Counted from the stretch's first letter, positions 45,909-55,855 are shown. The stretch is DNA of 64,000 bases from Syntrophus aciditrophicus SB (GCF_000013405.1 NC_007759.1:1055001-1119000); one strand, 5' to 3'. The notes: generated by a model not told the origin, from the letters alone. Numbers and translations: made by a program.

Positions 45909-46964
45909 ATGCCGCGACAGGCGGCGCCGATGACGGCACCGGGGAAGATTACAGATTGTCTGGAGCGGCTTAAGGGATCGGGTCTACCTCAGCGGGATGA
46001 CCTGATCGCCCTTCTTTCATGCGCTGATGAGAAAGAACTGAAGCCGTTGTTTCTGGCGGCCGACGCCCGGAGAAAAGCAGCTGTCGGAGATGTCGTTCAT
46101 CTTCGCGGCATCGTTGAATTTTCAAATTATTGTGAGCGGAACTGCCTCTACTGTGGACTTCGGCGGGTAAACCGACAGTTGAAACGCTACCGGATGTCGA
46201 ACCGGGAGATCCTGGAGGCGGCCTTTGCCGTCAAAGCGGCTAAGATCCCCACGCTGGTCCTTCAATCCGGCGAAGATTCATTTTACACGACAGAGAAGCT
46301 CTGCAGTCTGATTCAATCCATCAAAGCGGAAACCGGTCTGGTCGTTACCCTGTCCCTGGGGGAGCGCCCCCGGAATGATTATCATGCGTTCCGGGAAGCC
46401 GGCGCAGACCGTTATCTGCTGAAACATGAAACAGCCAGTCCCTCTCTTTACGGACGACTCCACCCGGATTCCCGACAGGAAAACCGTCTGCAGTGCCTGA
46501 AATGGCTGAAGGAATTGCGCTATGAGACGGGCGCGGGTATCATGGTGGGACTGCCCGGCCAGGATGCCGCCGTTCTGGCTGATGACATTCTCCTGATTTC
46601 TTCTCTGAAAGCCGATATGGCCGGTATCGGGCCATTCCTGCCTCATCCGCAGACGCCTCTGGCGGCCTGTCCTTCAGGCATGGTTCTGCCCGTTCTCACC
46701 GTTCTGGCCCTCGTCCGTCTTGCATGTCCCACCATCAATCTTCCCGCCACCACCGCCCTGTCCGTCCTCCATCCGGAGGGAAGGAAAAAGGCGCTCGCTG
46801 TCGGAGCCAATGTTGTCATGCCGGATTTTACCCCGCCGGCTTACCGGCGACTTTATGATCTTTATCCCGGCCGAACGGCAGGTTCCGAAGATACTGAATT
46901 AATCATGGAAACCCTGAAGAAGGAAATAATCTGTTGCGGAAGGACCCTCCAGGTGACAACTTGA
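45909..46964 (+). CDS. hydE: [FeFe] hydrogenase H-cluster maturase HydE
   Basis: 351-aa radical-SAM enzyme that works with HydG and HydF to build the 2Fe subcluster. The site is C-x3-C-x2-C in VEFSNYCERNCLYCGLRRVN. Further marks are GADRYLLKHETASPSLYGRL, YETGAGIMVGLPGQD, GIGPFLPHPQTPLA and LPATTALSVLHPEGRKKALA. The second optional cluster site is not clear. The start is uncertain: ATG 45909 or 45930. It is 143 bases after hydG, with a gap that has no terminator, so the two are likely one transcript. Confidence 0.95.
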   Translation: MPRQAAPMTAPGKITDCLERLKGSGLPQRDDLIALLSCADEKELKPLFLAADARRKAAVGDVVHLRGIVEFSNYCERNCLYCGLRRVNRQLKRYRMSNREILEAAFAVKAAKIPTLVLQSGEDSFYTTEKLCSLIQSIKAETGLVVTLSLGERPRNDYHAFREAGADRYLLKHETASPSLYGRLHPDSRQENRLQCLKWLKELRYETGAGIMVGLPGQDAAVLADDILLISSLKADMAGIGPFLPHPQTPLAACPSGMVLPVLTVLALVRLACPTINLPATTALSVLHPEGRKKALAVGANVVMPDFTPPAYRRLYDLYPGRTAGSEDTELIMETLKKEIICCGRTLQVTT

Positions 46965-47747
46965 TTCAACTCAGTCTCTACATCGTCTGTAATGATTTCC
47001 ACGAAGAAAAAAGTACAAAAAAGATCCGGGAACGCTCATCACTTATCAAATACACGGCCGCCTCGACATGGAGACCGATCAACTTGAAATGATTGGAATT
47101 CCAATTAAAAAGAATGTTCCCTTTCTGGTCTGCGTCATTTCTGCAAATCTTTTATCATGTAACTGAATCAGAGAGTTTTTTTGTTCAATCATCGAAATGA
47201 AATCAATAGATGCTCCAACTTTAATCTATATAATTATCATATAGTTATAATGTATTTACGTATTATTTTTTTATTGACTTTTAAATCCCTTATGAATAAG
47301 AGTGTCTCACTCAATAATATAATTAAAATTTTTGCACTGTATTGATGAACATAGTTAAATTACAGGGAATGGTCCTTATAATATCTTTCCATCTCGGACA
47401 ATATCTCAAATTCACCTAAATCTCCGGTTGGCAGAAGTTCCCGGAGATTTCATGCCCGGGGTTGCATTCAATTCACGAAATAAAAAAGCAGCGGAAAGGA
47501 GGCGATACTGTCCTGCAGGTTACAGGTAAAATGCTGGTTGCAAGGAGACGAAGTTGCCGAAGAAAGACGATTCATCACAGAGTAAAACAGCCCTGATTCA
47601 TGATCAGGCGACCGGTTGCTCAATGATCGACTGAATTCAGAACTTCCGGAAAAATGAGGGATGTGTCCAATTGCAAACGGATAACCATCCGGTACACTTA
47701 TAACAGGCGCTTAAAGGAAACGCCATAATTCACGAAGGAGTTACCTT
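46965..47747. promoter_or_regulatory. long leader/promoter region before fdhA, 783 bp
   Basis: No gene seen. The first part is very AT-rich (47100-47350). From 47418 the sequence looks structured: a perfect 10-bp inverted repeat AAATCTCCGG (47418-47427) with CCGGAGATTT (47441-47450), and GGTTG-type elements repeated several times down to 47630. Mo/W cofactor riboswitches occur before formate dehydrogenase genes in other bacteria, but I cannot match the consensus by eye. Confidence 0.35.
47418..47450 (+). repeat. 10-bp perfect inverted repeat in the fdhA leader
   Basis: Arms AAATCTCCGG and CCGGAGATTT with a 13-base loop. It is about 300 bases before the fdhA ATG. It may be an RNA hairpin or a protein-binding site. 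Confidence 0.5.
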
Positions 47748-50447
47748 ATGCAACAGATCAAGCTCAGTATCGACGGGAAGGAGGTTACCGGGACAGCGGG
47801 CCAGACCATACTGGAAATTGCGCTTGCCAGCGGCATTGACATTCCCACCCTGTGTTATCATCCCAAGATCAGCAAGACCGGTGCGTGCCGTCTCTGTCTG
47901 GTTCGGGTCAACAACGGCATGCTGAAGACATCCTGCACCGAACCGGCTATGGAAGGCATGTCGATTATTACGGAAGATGAGGAAATCCGGGGAATCCGCA
48001 AGGGAATCCTGGAACTGCTCCTCTCCGAAGGCGATCACAACTGCCTTTACTGCGACGCCAACGGCGCCTGTGAACTGCAAACCCTGGTAAACCGCTACGG
48101 CATTGAGCCGGTGAGCAGCGATTTTCCCCGTAATGTTCGGGTCATCGATTACGAGTCCAGCGAAGGGCTGAAGCGGAACGAAAACCGCTGTGTCCTCTGT
48201 GGGCGGTGCGTCAAGGCCTGCGGCGAGATTCAGATGTCCAATGTCTGGCAGTTCACGGATCGGGGGAGCCATGCCCATCTGACCTCCGGGATGTTCCAGA
48301 CCATCGGCGATTCCAGTTGCGTGAAATGCGGGACCTGCGTGCAGCTTTGTCCCACCGGCGCCCTGACCTTTCAGACGGTGCTCGGCAGGGGGCAGAACTG
48401 GGAGCTGGAAAAGGAATCAAGCATCTGCATTTACTGCGGCGTGGGTTGCAAGATCGATTTCTGCAAGAACAAGGCCGGTCAGCTTGTCAAGGCCCTCGGC
48501 CATGACGACGGTCCCAACAACGGCCATCTCTGCGTCAAGGGACGGTTCGGGTTCGATTTCGTCCAGAGCCCCAAGAGACTGTCCAAACCCCTCATCCGGA
48601 AGAACGGGCAGCTCGAGGAAGCGAGCTGGGATGAAGCCCTGGACCTGGTTGCCTCCAGATTCAAGGAAATCAAGGAGAAAAGCGGGCCGGACGCCCTGGC
48701 GGCCCTTTCTTCCGCTAAATGCACCAACGAAGATAATTACCTCATGCAGAAATTCATGCGCGCGGCGATCGGCACCAACAATGTGGATCACTGCGCCCGG
48801 CTCTGACACAGCTCCACCGTCGCCGGTCTGGCGGCAGTGTTCGGCTCCGGAGCCATGACGAATTCCATTCGGGAAGTTCCCGTCAGTGAAGGCTATCTCC
48901 TGATCGGAACCAATACGACGGACAATCATCCCGTGATCGGGTCCATGATCAAGGCCCAGGTCGTCAACAAAGGAAAGAAACTGATCGTGGCGGATCCCCG
49001 CAGGATCGAACTGGCCAAATACGCGGACTATTTCTTCCAGATCAAGCCGGGGACAAACATCGCCATTCTCAACGGATTCATGCATGTCCTTGTTAAGGAA
49101 GGTCTTTACGACAGGAAATACGTTGCTGAGCGGTGCGAAGGATTCGATGAACTCGCAAAGACCCTGGAAAAATACACGCCTGAATATGTCGCGGAAATCT
49201 GCGGTCTGGAAAACGGGGAAGACATTCCCAAAGCCGCCCGCCTGATGGCCGCCTGCAAGCCCTTCGCGCTCTACTATGCCATGGGGATCACCCAGTTCAT
49301 TTCCGGCGTGAACGGCGTCAAATCCACAGCCAACCTGCAGATGCTCATGGGCAACCTGGGGATACCCGGCGGCGGCGTCAATCCGCTGCGCGGTCAGAAC
49401 AATGTCCAGGGCGCCTGCGACATGGGGGCGCTCAATGCCGTTTATCCCGCTTACCAGACTGTTGCCAGCGAAGAGAACAAGGCGAAGTTCGAGAAGGCCT
49501 GGGGCGCCTCCGGCCTCTCGATGAAACCGGGACTGACCGTGGTGGAAATGTTCAACGCGGCCATCGCCGGCCAGTTGAAGGCCGCTTATGTGATGGGGGA
49601 AAATCCTGTTGTTTCCGATCCCAATCAGCATCATATCATTGAAGGCCTGAATGCCTTGGAGTTTCTGGTCGTTCAGGACATCGTTCTCACGGAAACGGCT
49701 CAGTATGCCGATGTGGTCCTCCCTGCCTATGCCTTCCTGGAAAAAGAAGGAACGGCAACGAATACCGAACGACGCGTCCAGCCCATGCACAAGGTGGTTG
49801 CCCCGTGGGGCGAAGCCAGGGACGACTGGTGGATTATCATGCAGATTGCCAATCGGATGGGCATGAACTGGAATTACGGGAAAGCAGAGGATATCTTCGA
49901 AGAAATTCGAACGGTCACACCCTCTTATGCGGGAATCACTTACGACCGCATCGAGAAGGAACTGATTCAGTGGCCCTGCCCCACGGAAGACCATCCGGGC
50001 ACGCAGGTCCTCCACAAGGATAAATTCAGCCGGGGACTCGGCCTGCTAACGGCCATAGACTATACCCCCCCGGCGGAGGAAACGGATTCGGAATATCCGC
50101 TCATTCTGACAACCGGCCGTCTGCTGGAGCATTTCCATACGGGAACCATGTCCCGGAACTCCCGGATTCTCGATGAGATCGTTCCGGAAGGGTACGTTGA
50201 ACTGAATCCGAACGAGGCTTCAAACTACAATATCGCCGATGGCGAGGTCATCTCCGTATCCACGAGGCGCGGCAGCATCCGCATCAAGGCGAAAATATCG
50301 GAAAAGCCGAAAGCCGGCGTGGTCTTTATGCCCTTCCATTTCTTTGAGACCTGCGCGAATGTCCTGACGATTGACGCGCTGGATCCGGTCTGCAAGATCC
50401 CCGAATATAAGGTCTGTTCTTGCAAAATCGAAAAAATTTACCTGTAA
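47748..50447 (+). CDS. fdhA: formate dehydrogenase alpha subunit, selenoprotein (Sec353), NuoG-like N-terminus
   Basis: 899 aa with an in-frame TGA (48804-48806) read as Sec. Domain order: NuoG-type 2Fe-2S (about 1-78; TLCYHPKISKTGACRLCLVR), His/Cys 4Fe-4S (GDHNCLYCDANGACELQTL), two ferredoxin 4Fe-4S (ENRCVLCGRCVKACGEIQ and SSCVKCGTCVQLCPTGALTF), then the molybdo/tungsto-bis-pterin part with its own 4Fe-4S (SICIYCGVGCKIDFCKNKAG) and the Sec in NVDHCARLUHSSTVAGLA, and the Moldco-binding C-terminal barrel (EYPLILTTGRLLEHFHTGTM). It oxidises formate or reduces CO2. Cytoplasmic; no Tat signal. nuoEF follows 13 bases later. The TGA lies in a position where relatives have Sec or Cys, so it is not a nonsense mutation. 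Confidence 0.97.
48804..48837 (+). promoter_or_regulatory. SECIS element of fdhA
   Basis: Twelve bases after the TGA, a 6-bp stem GTCGCC/GGCGGC (48819-48835) carries the loop GGTCT. The E. coli fdhF SECIS has the same GGUCU loop that SelB binds. This is the clearest SECIS of the three. Confidence 0.85.
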
Positions 50448-50460
50448 GGAGGGGATAGCG

Positions 50461-52287
50461 ATGATTACGACGGAAAATATCCAAGAGGTGATTAATAACC
50501 GGGGAAAGGCCAGGGAACACCTGATGGCCATTCTGCGGGATCTGGAAAATCTGTCCGGCAACCAGCAGTTGAGCCCGGAAACCCTGAACGCCGTCGCGGA
50601 GGCCATGAACCTCCCGCAGAGTACGGTGGCGGGCTTTGTCGGCTTTTATACGATGTTCAGCACCAGGCCCCGGGCGAAATTCCTGATCCGGGTCTGCAAG
50701 TCCGGCCCCTGCCATGTCATGGGGGCGAGGACGATCTTCGATTATGTAGAAAAGCACCTGGGGATCTCGCCCGGCCAGACAACGGCGGACGGACTGTTCC
50801 ACCTGGAGGCTTGTGAATGCCTGGGCATCTGTTCCGTGGCTCCGGCGATGATGATCAACTACGATCTCCACGGCAACCTGACGGAAGAGCGGATTGCGAC
50901 GATTCTGGACGGGTACCGGAGCAGGGAGCCCTTCTTCGGCGAGGCCTGTGGCCCCGAGGTGGAAGGAAGAGTCTGCATGCTGGATGAACCCGGACAGACC
51001 CAGAGACTGACGGAGAAAATCGGCTCGATCGATCCCCTGAGCGTGGACAGCTATCTGGAAAAGGGTGGTTATGCAGCAATAAAGAAAGCCCTGGCGGAAT
51101 ATCAGCCCGATGACGTGATCGCCATCGTCAAGGATTCCGGATTGCGTGGCCGCGGCGGTGCAGGATTCCCCGCAGGCGTGAAATGGTCCTTCCTGCCCAA
51201 GGGGGACATGCAGAAGTACGTCATCTGCAATGCCGACGAAGGGGAGCCGGGCACTTACAAGGACCGGATTCTCATGGAGGAAAATCCCCATGGACTCCTC
51301 GAAGGCATGATGCTCTGCGGCTATGCCACGGGCGCCACGGTCGGGTATATCTACATCCGGGGTGAATACCGCCGCTCCATCGAGCGGCTCCAGCGGGCCA
51401 TCGATCAGGCCCGGGAAAAGGGCATCCTGGGGGATAACATTTTCGGGTCTTCCTTCCGCTTCGACATCTTCATCAAAGAAGGGGGCGGGGCTTATGTCTG
51501 CGGCGAGGAATCATCGCTCATGAATTCCATGGAAGGAAAACGGGGCTACCCTCGCTTCCGGCCGCCTTTCCCGGCAGGGGCCGGCTTCCTGGCGAAGCCC
51601 TCGAACGTCAACAACGTGGAAACCTATGCCTCCGTGCCGATGATTATCGAGAAGGGTGCGGCCTGGTACAAATCCGTCGGCCTGGAAACATGTACGGGAA
51701 CCAAACTGTACTGTCTCTCCGGCAAGCTGAACCGGACGGGGCTGGTGGAAATGCCCATGGGAACAACCCTGCGGGAAATCATCGAAACGTTCGGGAAGGG
51801 CATCAAGAACGGAAAGACCTTCAAGTTCGCCCAGGTGGGCGGTTCCGCCGGCGGTATCCTGGGGCCGGAACTGATGGATCTGCCGCTGGACATCGATTCA
51901 ACGATCAAGGCGGGGGTGACGCTGGGTTCCGGCGTGGTACTGGTCTGTGACGAAGACACCTGTCCGGTGGATTTTCTCCTCGATGTCCTCAACTTCTTCG
52001 AACATGAATCCTGCGGTCAGTGCGTCCCCTGCCGCGTGGGAACCCGCCAGCTTCATCATCTGGCCCGGAAGTTCGCCACTGGAACCGCGGTTCCGGGCGA
52101 TCTGGACCTCATGGTGGAGAAGGCGAAACTGATGAAAAACTCCCTTTGTGCACTCGGGCAGTCACCCATTCTTCCCATCACGACGATGCTGAAATATTTC
52201 CGGGAAGATTTCCTCCGACACTGCGATCCCTCCTTATGCTGTCCGGAATGTGCCAACTCGCTGGCCCACTACTATCGGGGTCACTGA
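50461..52287 (+). CDS. NuoE-NuoF fusion, NADH-oxidising partner of formate dehydrogenase
   Basis: 608 aa. The N-terminal 150 residues are a NuoE-like thioredoxin fold with its 2Fe-2S Cys (FLIRVCKSGPCHVMGARTIF, LEACECLGICSVAPAMMI). The rest is NuoF: KDSGLRGRGGAGFPAGVKWS and CNADEGEPGTYKDRILMEEN (NAD and FMN), SLMNSMEGKRGYPRFRPPFP, and the 4Fe-4S motif ESCGQCVPCRVGTRQLHHLA with the later LCALGQSP. The end has extra Cys (DPSLCCPECANSL). FdhA supplies the NuoG-like part, so together they form an NAD(+)-linked or ferredoxin-bifurcating formate dehydrogenase. ATG 50461 follows AAGGAGGGG. Confidence 0.95.
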   Translation: MITTENIQEVINNRGKAREHLMAILRDLENLSGNQQLSPETLNAVAEAMNLPQSTVAGFVGFYTMFSTRPRAKFLIRVCKSGPCHVMGARTIFDYVEKHLGISPGQTTADGLFHLEACECLGICSVAPAMMINYDLHGNLTEERIATILDGYRSREPFFGEACGPEVEGRVCMLDEPGQTQRLTEKIGSIDPLSVDSYLEKGGYAAIKKALAEYQPDDVIAIVKDSGLRGRGGAGFPAGVKWSFLPKGDMQKYVICNADEGEPGTYKDRILMEENPHGLLEGMMLCGYATGATVGYIYIRGEYRRSIERLQRAIDQAREKGILGDNIFGSSFRFDIFIKEGGGAYVCGEESSLMNSMEGKRGYPRFRPPFPAGAGFLAKPSNVNNVETYASVPMIIEKGAAWYKSVGLETCTGTKLYCLSGKLNRTGLVEMPMGTTLREIIETFGKGIKNGKTFKFAQVGGSAGGILGPELMDLPLDIDSTIKAGVTLGSGVVLVCDEDTCPVDFLLDVLNFFEHESCGQCVPCRVGTRQLHHLARKFATGTAVPGDLDLMVEKAKLMKNSLCALGQSPILPITTMLKYFREDFLRHCDPSLCCPECANSLAHYYRGH

Positions 52288-52404
52288 GATCAGGTCATAG
52301 GCAAAGGGAAAGAATTTTTTTCTTGAATTAATTTCCCTTTGCCTATAAATGGGGAAAACCTATTTTACGATGGGAATTTTATATTTTAAAGGGAGGAATA
52401 AAAT

Positions 52405-53640
52405 TTGAGTAATGAGAATTTAGAAAGCAAGCGATGGATTATCGCTGGCGCTGCCATTGTCATGCAGCTCTGCCTGGGTACCGTCTATGCCTGGTCGGTA
52501 TTCAAGAAACCCCTGATGACCGTCCATGGCTGGAGTGAGCCCAGCACCCAGGCAACCATGATGATCCTCATGGCGGTCATCGGCATTTCGGCCGCCTTCG
52601 GCGGCATGCTGGTCGACAAGAAGGGACCGAAATTCGTCGCTTCGATCGGCGGCATCCTTTTCGGCGTTGGAACCCTGATAGCAGGCTTTGCCGATCAGGT
52701 GGGGAGTCTCCCCCTGCTCTGGCTCGGCTTCGGCGTTATCGCCGGTCTGGGTAACGGGTTCGGCTACGTCACCCCCATCGCCACCCTCATCCGCTGGTTC
52801 CCTGACAAGAGAGGTCTGGTGACAGGTCTGGCCGTCATGGGATTCGGTGCCGGCGCGTTTTTCATGGGAAAAATCGCCCCCGGTATGATCCTTTCCATGG
52901 GGATGGCCAAAACCTTTTATATATGGGGAGTCATCTTCCTGATTGCGGTCACCGGTGCGGCCCAGTTCTACAAGAACCCGCCGGCGGGCTGGCTGCCCAA
53001 AGGTTATTCCCCCGCTGCTTCCGGTGGTGTTTCCGCCGCGGATTCCTTCACCTTTAATCAGGCGCTTAAAAGCCCCCAGTGGTATATGCTCTGGGCCATG
53101 CTGTTCCTGAATGTTTCCGCCGGACTGGGACTGATTTCTCAATTGTCTCCCATGGCGCAGGATGTGATTAAAAAAGCGACACCCGGAATTACTCCCGAAG
53201 CCCTGGCGGTTGCCGGTGGTTCCATTGTGGCCATTTCCGCCATCTTCAATGGATTGGGGCGCCTCTTCTGGGCCAGTATTTCCGACCTGATCGGAAGGAA
53301 AGGCGTCTTCATGATCATGTTTGCCACCCAGGCAGCCCTTTATGTCTATCTGCCGCAGGTTGCCAATGTGACGCTGTATACTGTGGCCGCCTGCTATCTT
53401 CTTGCGTGCTACGGCGGCGGTTTCGCCACTATGCCTGCTTTTGCCGCGGATTCCTTCGGACCGGCCAATATCGGCAGGATCTATGGGATGATGCTGACGG
53501 CCTGGGGTTGTGCCGGCGTGGCCGGGCCTCTCGTTTTCTCCAGCCCCGCGATTAAGCCGATCGCCCTGTATGTGGCTGCGGGACTTCTGATTGCCGGCTT
53601 TGTGATCGCCCTCAGCTACAAGAAGCCTTCGAAGGCATAA
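52405..53640 (+). CDS. OFA family MFS transporter (oxalate/formate antiporter type)
   Basis: 411-aa twelve-helix major facilitator. Family marks are WIIAGAAIVMQLCLGTVYAW (helix 1 with the OFA G-x-x-Y-A-W), MILMAVIGISAAFGGMLVDK, RGLVTGLAVMGFGAGAFFMG and GNGFGYVTPIATLIRWFPDK. The second half has WASISDLIGRKGVFMIMFAT. Directly behind fdhA-nuoEF it probably moves formate (or oxalate/formate) across the inner membrane. The start is TTG with GGGAGG 8 bases upstream. A terminator follows at 53677. Confidence 0.93.
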   Translation: MSNENLESKRWIIAGAAIVMQLCLGTVYAWSVFKKPLMTVHGWSEPSTQATMMILMAVIGISAAFGGMLVDKKGPKFVASIGGILFGVGTLIAGFADQVGSLPLLWLGFGVIAGLGNGFGYVTPIATLIRWFPDKRGLVTGLAVMGFGAGAFFMGKIAPGMILSMGMAKTFYIWGVIFLIAVTGAAQFYKNPPAGWLPKGYSPAASGGVSAADSFTFNQALKSPQWYMLWAMLFLNVSAGLGLISQLSPMAQDVIKKATPGITPEALAVAGGSIVAISAIFNGLGRLFWASISDLIGRKGVFMIMFATQAALYVYLPQVANVTLYTVAACYLLACYGGGFATMPAFAADSFGPANIGRIYGMMLTAWGCAGVAGPLVFSSPAIKPIALYVAAGLLIAGFVIALSYKKPSKA

Positions 53641-53676
53641 TTGTAATTTTATTTTATTTTAAGGAATGTTTTGATG

Positions 53677-53707
53677 GAGCGCCGTTGATTACAACGGCGC
53701 TCTTTTT
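53677..53707 (+). terminator. rho-independent terminator
   Basis: GAGCGCCGTTG pairs with CAACGGCGCTC (11 bp), 4-base loop, then TTTTT. It ends the fdhA-nuoEF-OFA unit. Confidence 0.92.
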
Positions 53708-53819
53708 GATCCTGAAGGAATTTACCGGATCAGCCCATCACATCGGAAACGCCCCCTGTTTCTTTGGCAGGCTGACGCACAGGATATTTTATTTCCGGTG
53801 TCGATGGCGATTTCGGATG

Positions 53820-54206
53820 TTACTCCCCTTCACCGATGAGAGGCAGTTCCTTATCCAGCTTGAAGTAAACGAGAAATTTCCTGATCTCCTTATACTTTTC
53901 TACATCCGAAGGTTTTCTTCTTCTCATCAGGGACTGAATCTTTTCCAAATCCGTTTCCTCTTTCGTTCTGCTCAGGTAAAGGCGCTTTCCCTTCCATCGT
54001 TTATCTTCTTCCATAAAAAGATAAACGGCATTGGGGTTGGATTGGAGATTTGCATGGGTCAAGCGATCCGTCATGATAAAGGCAAGTTGCCCGTCCTCCA
54101 TGACATGGGGCCTGCTGTATACGGCTGCATCGATTTTCCCGGCTGAGTCCGCTGTAGCCAGGATGCCGGCTCCCTTTGTTTCATCGAAATAAGTTTTTAA
54201 GTCCAT
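53820..54206 (-). CDS. pyridoxamine 5'-phosphate oxidase family protein
   Basis: 128-aa split-barrel flavin-binding protein of the general-stress/PPOX type. Marks are GAGILATADSAGKIDAAVYS, RPHVMEDGQLAFIMTDRLTH, NLQSNPNAVYLFMEEDKRWK and GKRLYLSRTKEETDLEKIQ. Such proteins bind FMN or F420 and reduce small molecules; the substrate is unknown. It is convergent with the OFA gene. The ribosome site is GAAAGGATGG. Confidence 0.88.
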   Translation of the reverse strand: MDLKTYFDETKGAGILATADSAGKIDAAVYSRPHVMEDGQLAFIMTDRLTHANLQSNPNAVYLFMEEDKRWKGKRLYLSRTKEETDLEKIQSLMRRRKPSDVEKYKEIRKFLVYFKLDKELPLIGEGE

Positions 54207-54696
54207 AGCGTTCCATCCTTTCTTTCCTTATGAATCATTTGAATGGTTATGGATTTTGAAAGAATTCTTTCGCATGCATTCCTTTCCTAAATTTCATGAA
54301 CGTTCATCCTGTTTCGTCACCATACTGCCGGATCAGACGCCACAAGCTGAAAGCGCTTCTCGATTTCAAAAAAATTCTTAACTCACTTTAAGCTGTTTCA
54401 TCAAAAAGTAAAACCGTAAAATCTCTTATTTTGAATGGAGTGTTTACTTATGCATTTTCGCGGTATCCTTACCCGCCGTCATGGTATGATCAATAAGAGA
54501 ACCGGTTAATCCGTTCGGATACTTTGGAGAAGACGGAGAAATAACAGGATATCCAAACCCTGCGAAGCGATTTTCGAAATGGAAGCAAGCCCTGGCCAGA
54601 ACAAAGAAGCTCTGGGGCCGAACTGAAGAGATAAAATTCTTGACAGTCGCAGGCGGATGCCGTAGCAGAAAAAAAGAACAGGGAAGGGGAATGAAA
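54207..54696. other. intergenic, 490 bp
   Basis: No gene seen. It separates two divergent genes and should contain their promoters. Confidence 0.4.
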
Positions 54697-55221
54697 ATGG
54701 CCGAGATTAAAAGCACGCTGGATTTAATCATGGAAAAGACCCGGAATTTGACCATGACGGATGAAGAAAAAAAGGCCCTTCATTCACAGGAGCTCAGAGG
54801 CAGGGTCAAAGGATGGGTGCAGAAGTGCGTCGATGGGGCTATGGATATTTCGCGACTTCAGGCCGATATTGAGAGGGAAAAGGCAAAAGAGCCGGAGTTG
54901 ATGTCCGATCTTATCCAGGAACTCCTTGGAAGAATCGACCCGGATGGAGAAAACGAAATCCATTTTCAGATTCTTGAAAAGGTTCTGCATCGCGATACTG
55001 CTTCGCTTCGGGACATGATAAACCGGTTCCAGGCTGAGCTTAAGGAAAAGTCCACGGAAAAGACAGCAGAGGCGAAACGCAATCTGAAACAACGGCAGAT
55101 TTCCGGTTCCGCGGTGACCCCGAATCTGGAGCGTGATCCGCAGTGGAACGAGGAGCGCGGGCAGTTGAAAAACTTCTATCTCAAGCAGATACATTCCGCG
55201 TCATTTCTTAAAGATAGTTAA
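54697..55221 (+). CDS. hypothetical helical protein, 174 aa
   Basis: Not recognised. It is charged, soluble and almost entirely helical, with coiled-coil-like stretches (IKSTLDLIMEKTRNLTMTDE, MINRFQAELKEKSTEKTAEA). No Cys cluster except one Cys in KGWVQKCVDG. ATG 54697 is used because AAGGGGAATGAAA precedes it; the ATG 6 bases before is too close to that site. Its last 14 bases overlap the end of the convergent MBL gene. Confidence 0.7.
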   Translation: MAEIKSTLDLIMEKTRNLTMTDEEKKALHSQELRGRVKGWVQKCVDGAMDISRLQADIEREKAKEPELMSDLIQELLGRIDPDGENEIHFQILEKVLHRDTASLRDMINRFQAELKEKSTEKTAEAKRNLKQRQISGSAVTPNLERDPQWNEERGQLKNFYLKQIHSASFLKDS

Positions 55222-55855
55222 ACCAGCAGGATTCAATCATCCGGAAATTGGCCTGGACCGCCTCCCTGCCTGCGATTACGTTGCCATGACCCGGCAGAAG
55301 ATATTCCACGTCCAGTTGAGCGATTCTTCTCAGACTTTCCTTCAGCAGTTTACCGTTGCCGCCGGGAAGATCGGAACGGCCGATGCCTTGATCAAAAGCC
55401 ACATCACCGGAAAAGAGCACCTTTCGTTCCGGCCAGTACAGGCAGAGCGAACCTGGAGAATGCCCCGGCGTTGAAATGACCTGAAATCTCACAGTGCCGA
55501 TATCCAATTCTCCCTCCTGCAGCAGGATGTCCGGCTCAGGGATCGGGAAAGAAGGACTGGCCAGTCTGCTGAAATACCGGTATTCTTCCTGCCCCATCAT
55601 GAACAAGGTTTGCCGACTGAAATCCACCGCGGCATCCAGATGATCGGAATGACCATGGGTTGCAATGACTGCGTCGATCTGTTCCGGTGAAAGATTCAGA
55701 GTCGCAAGTCCCCGTTCCACATGATTAAACAGGTGGCGATATCCCGGATCAACGAGGATTGTCTTTTCTTCATGAATCAGAAACGTGTTGCAGTTATTTT
55801 CTCTGTTGCTTTGCCAGAGAAAGGCGTACAAACCATCCTGAATCTTTATCATCAT
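55208..55855 (-). CDS. metallo-beta-lactamase fold hydrolase (glyoxalase II-like)
   Basis: 215 aa. The metal site is complete: ATHGHSDHLDAAVDF (H-x-H-x-D-H), STPGHSPGSLCLYWP, VLFSGDVAFDQGIGRSDLPG and YLLPGHGNVIAG. The order and short length suit a glyoxalase II-like or general thioesterase hydrolase; the substrate is unknown. Start ATG 55855 (a second ATG follows). It overlaps the convergent 174-aa gene by 14 bases and comes 20 bases after the secreted-protein gene on the same strand. Confidence 0.92.
   Translation of the reverse strand: MMIKIQDGLYAFLWQSNRENNCNTFLIHEEKTILVDPGYRHLFNHVERGLATLNLSPEQIDAVIATHGHSDHLDAAVDFSRQTLFMMGQEEYRYFSRLASPSFPIPEPDILLQEGELDIGTVRFQVISTPGHSPGSLCLYWPERKVLFSGDVAFDQGIGRSDLPGGNGKLLKESLRRIAQLDVEYLLPGHGNVIAGREAVQANFRMIESCWFNYL

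Noticed and set aside
47418-47747. A definite molybdenum-cofactor riboswitch
   Set aside because: Structured and well placed, but I could not match the consensus by eye, so it is reported only as a structured leader.
48417-50015. Antisense open frame of 532 aa opposite fdhA
   Set aside because: It is a shadow of a GC-rich real gene: fdhA on the other strand has full domain support, and this frame has no recognisable protein.
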